Below are positions 62,536 to 64,000 of a DNA stretch of 64,000 nucleotides, piece after piece (position 1 is the first letter of the stretch; every line of letters begins with the position of its first letter). The position numbers were made by a program, and so were the translations under genes. The notes beneath the pieces were generated by a model, which was given only the letters and a program-made list of their open reading frames with translations, was not told where the DNA came from and made no database searches. The DNA is from an uncultured Prevotellaceae bacterium (GTDB lineage Bacteria; Bacteroidota; Bacteroidia; Bacteroidales; Bacteroidaceae): positions 1-64,000 of the forward strand of contig CACWLC010000005.1 in NCBI GenBank assembly GCA_902761605.1, written 5' to 3'.

Positions 62536-64000
62536 AGTTGATTCTTCTGTTTTGAAACTCCGTAGCCTTTTTCTCTGAGGCCTCTGTAAGTTTTCCGTTG
62601 ATATACTTTTCCATAATAAGACCACCGATAGGCACACCATAGGTAGCGCCCCATCCACCATTCTCTACATAGACGGCAACGGCAATCTTTGGTTTATCCA
62701 TAGGTGCAAAACCCATGAACACAGAGTGGTCATGGCCTCGGTTCTGAGCTGTACCAGTCTTTCCACAAGCTACGAACTCATATTTTCCCAAGGCTTTACA
62801 AGTACCTCCGAGTACAGAGGAACGCATACCCTGAACGATATAATCGTAGGCCTTATGATCGGCCTTGGTAAAATGACGGCGTGTGAAGGTGGTGTCTAAG
62901 GACTCGCCCTGAACTTTCCTCACAACATGGGGTACATAAAAAAATCCTCTGTTGGCGATTGTTGCCGCAAGATTGGCTATCTGCAAAGGAGTGGCGTTAA
63001 CCTCTCCCTGACCAATGGCAATGGAGATAACAGTAAGTCCGTTCCATGAACCCTTATATGCTTTGTCATAGAATTTTGCATTGGGTATCAGACCTCTCTT
63101 TTCACCTGGTAGGTCTACGCCAAGCTTATATCCAAAACCCATAGAAACCATATAGTCACGCCATGTGTCCATAGCTTTCTGTACGGTCCCGTATTTCGAT
63201 ATGTTGGTATTTATCATATGATAAAGTCCCCAACAGAAGTATCCATTGCAGGATGTGCTAAGAGCAGGTACCAGGGGTAGTGGTGATGCATGTCCGTGAC
63301 ATCCTACGTGCAATCCCTTGAAGTTAAAACCATGTCCACATGGGAATGGAGTTGAAGGGGTGATAATACCTTCTGAGAGGAATGTCAGTCCCTGTGTCGT
63401 CTTGAAGGTTGAACCAGGAGGATACTGTCCCATGATACTTCTGTTGAGAAGCGGCTTCCAAACGTCCTGACTTAGTAACTTGTGATTCTTACTTCGTTCA
63501 CGGCCTACCATCATACGAGGATCATATGAAGGCGATGATACCATACATAGTACCTCGCCTGTTGAGGGCTCGATGGCAACGATACTTCCTATCTTTCCTT
63601 CAAGGAGCCTTTCACCAAGAGCTTGAAGTTCACTGTCGATACTCAGTGTGAGATTCTTACCTGGCACTGGTTTGCGGTCTAATGCTCCGTTCATATACCT
63701 GCCCTGTATTCGTCCGTGTGCATCTCGGAGGAGAATCTGGATACCTTTTTCGCCACGAAGCTGTTTCTCGTAATATCGCTCAATACCGAGTTTCCCGATA
63801 TAGTCACCTGGCTGGTAATAGTCATCTTCCTCGATATCTGCTGGCGATACTTCCGCCACATCACCCAGCACATGGGCCGCCATGTTATACTGGTATTGTC
63901 TCACACTGCGTTTCTGCACATAGAAACCGGGAAAACGATACATCTTCTCTTGGAAGATGCTGAAATCCCTGTCACTGAGTTGGCTCATAAACAACTGTTG
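62516..64000 (-). CDS. mrdA: Penicillin-binding protein 2, N-terminus outside window
   Basis: Transpeptidase partner of RodA in side-wall synthesis. The 5' end lies beyond the window: the frame is open to the last base (QQLFMSQLSDRD). The visible 494 residues include the end of the pedestal domain and the transpeptidase domain with SxxK (PPGSTFKTTQG), SxN (STSCNGYF) and KTG (CGKTGTAQN). The gene overlaps rodA by 20 bp, the usual mreC-mreD-mrdA-rodA order. Confidence 0.94.
   Translation of the reverse strand, partial: QQLFMSQLSDRDFSIFQEKMYRFPGFYVQKRSVRQYQYNMAAHVLGDVAEVSPADIEEDDYYQPGDYIGKLGIERYYEKQLRGEKGIQILLRDAHGRIQGRYMNGALDRKPVPGKNLTLSIDSELQALGERLLEGKIGSIVAIEPSTGEVLCMVSSPSYDPRMMVGRERSKNHKLLSQDVWKPLLNRSIMGQYPPGSTFKTTQGLTFLSEGIITPSTPFPCGHGFNFKGLHVGCHGHASPLPLVPALSTSCNGYFCWGLYHMINTNISKYGTVQKAMDTWRDYMVSMGFGYKLGVDLPGEKRGLIPNAKFYDKAYKGSWNGLTVISIAIGQGEVNATPLQIANLAATIANRGFFYVPHVVRKVQGESLDTTFTRRHFTKADHKAYDYIVQGMRSSVLGGTCKALGKYEFVACGKTGTAQNRGHDHSVFMGFAPMDKPKIAVAVYVENGGWGATYGVPIGGLIMEKYINGKLTEASEKKATEFQNRRINYGSADR

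Overview
This 64 kb window is ordinary chromosome of a Bacteroidota bacterium, most likely a Prevotella-type gut or rumen species. The placement rests on sigma-ABfr promoters (TTG, about 20 bp, TAnnTTTG) upstream of many genes, type IX secretion genes (porQ, sprA, gldH), meso-diaminopimelate dehydrogenase, a SusD-less TonB-dependent receptor, GIN-domain and DUF1573 proteins, and the linked gene sets ruvA-sprA and holB-PSP1-gldH. I see no prophage, insertion sequence, CRISPR array or rRNA. One tRNA, tRNA-Ser(GGA), is present. No stretch longer than 300 bp lacks a gene. The longest gap is about 225 bp, upstream of the LacI-type gene, and it holds a terminator, an operator and a promoter.

Layout. 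1-7.6 kb: the end of an M15 peptidase gene, clpB (reverse), a secreted M28 peptidase, a membrane protein, a calycin-like lipoprotein and a TonB-dependent receptor. 7.7-12.3 kb (reverse): GH94 disaccharide phosphorylase and an ADP-forming acyl-CoA synthetase. 12.4-21 kb: an operon of a giant alpha-2-macroglobulin, a DUF1573 protein, meaB and ispH. 21-22.7 kb (reverse): porQ and cmk. 22.8-27.4 kb: a TonB-like protein, tatD, tRNA-Ser, an ExbB/ExbD proton-channel operon and an inositol monophosphatase family gene. 27.4-29.8 kb (reverse): a MATE pump and ddh. 30-38 kb: ruvA and the 2470-residue T9SS translocon gene sprA. 38-44 kb: metY, glnA, a GH3 glycosidase. 43.5-53.8 kb (reverse): a polysaccharide deacetylase, a DUF2723/TMEM260-type membrane protein, YqaA, a multi-pass membrane protein, purD, an S9 dipeptidyl peptidase and an rRNA methyltransferase. 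54-61 kb: a histidine kinase, a GIN lipoprotein, a LacI regulator, metF, holB, a PSP1 protein and gldH. 61-64 kb (reverse): rodA and mrdA (cut by the window end).

How the genes fit together. Envelope work dominates: peptidoglycan elongation (ddh, mrdA, rodA), type IX export (porQ, sprA, gldH), TonB/ExbB/ExbD energisation with an outer-membrane receptor, secreted peptidases (M28, S9) and a periplasmic macroglobulin. Carbon metabolism is seen in GH3/GH94 use of beta-glucosides and in the ADP-forming CoA ligase, which makes ATP from acyl-CoA. MeaB implies a B12-dependent methylmalonyl-CoA mutase elsewhere.

The most unusual signal is a family of short, degenerate tandem arrays, mostly three to five units of 7 (sometimes 8) bp with different unit sequences. 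I find at least ten. They sit in three signal-peptide cores (M28 peptidase, DUF1573 protein, PorQ), in two protein loops (acyl-CoA synthetase, TatD), across stop codons or in intergenic gaps (five sites), and related 9-, 20- and 22-bp arrays occur nearby. Other points of note: an apparent in-frame loss of about 27 residues in the ClpB D2 domain, a macroglobulin without its thioester motif, an 18-nt sequence shared by the 3' ends of two unrelated genes, an eight-G tract in exbB, and several nearly leaderless promoters.
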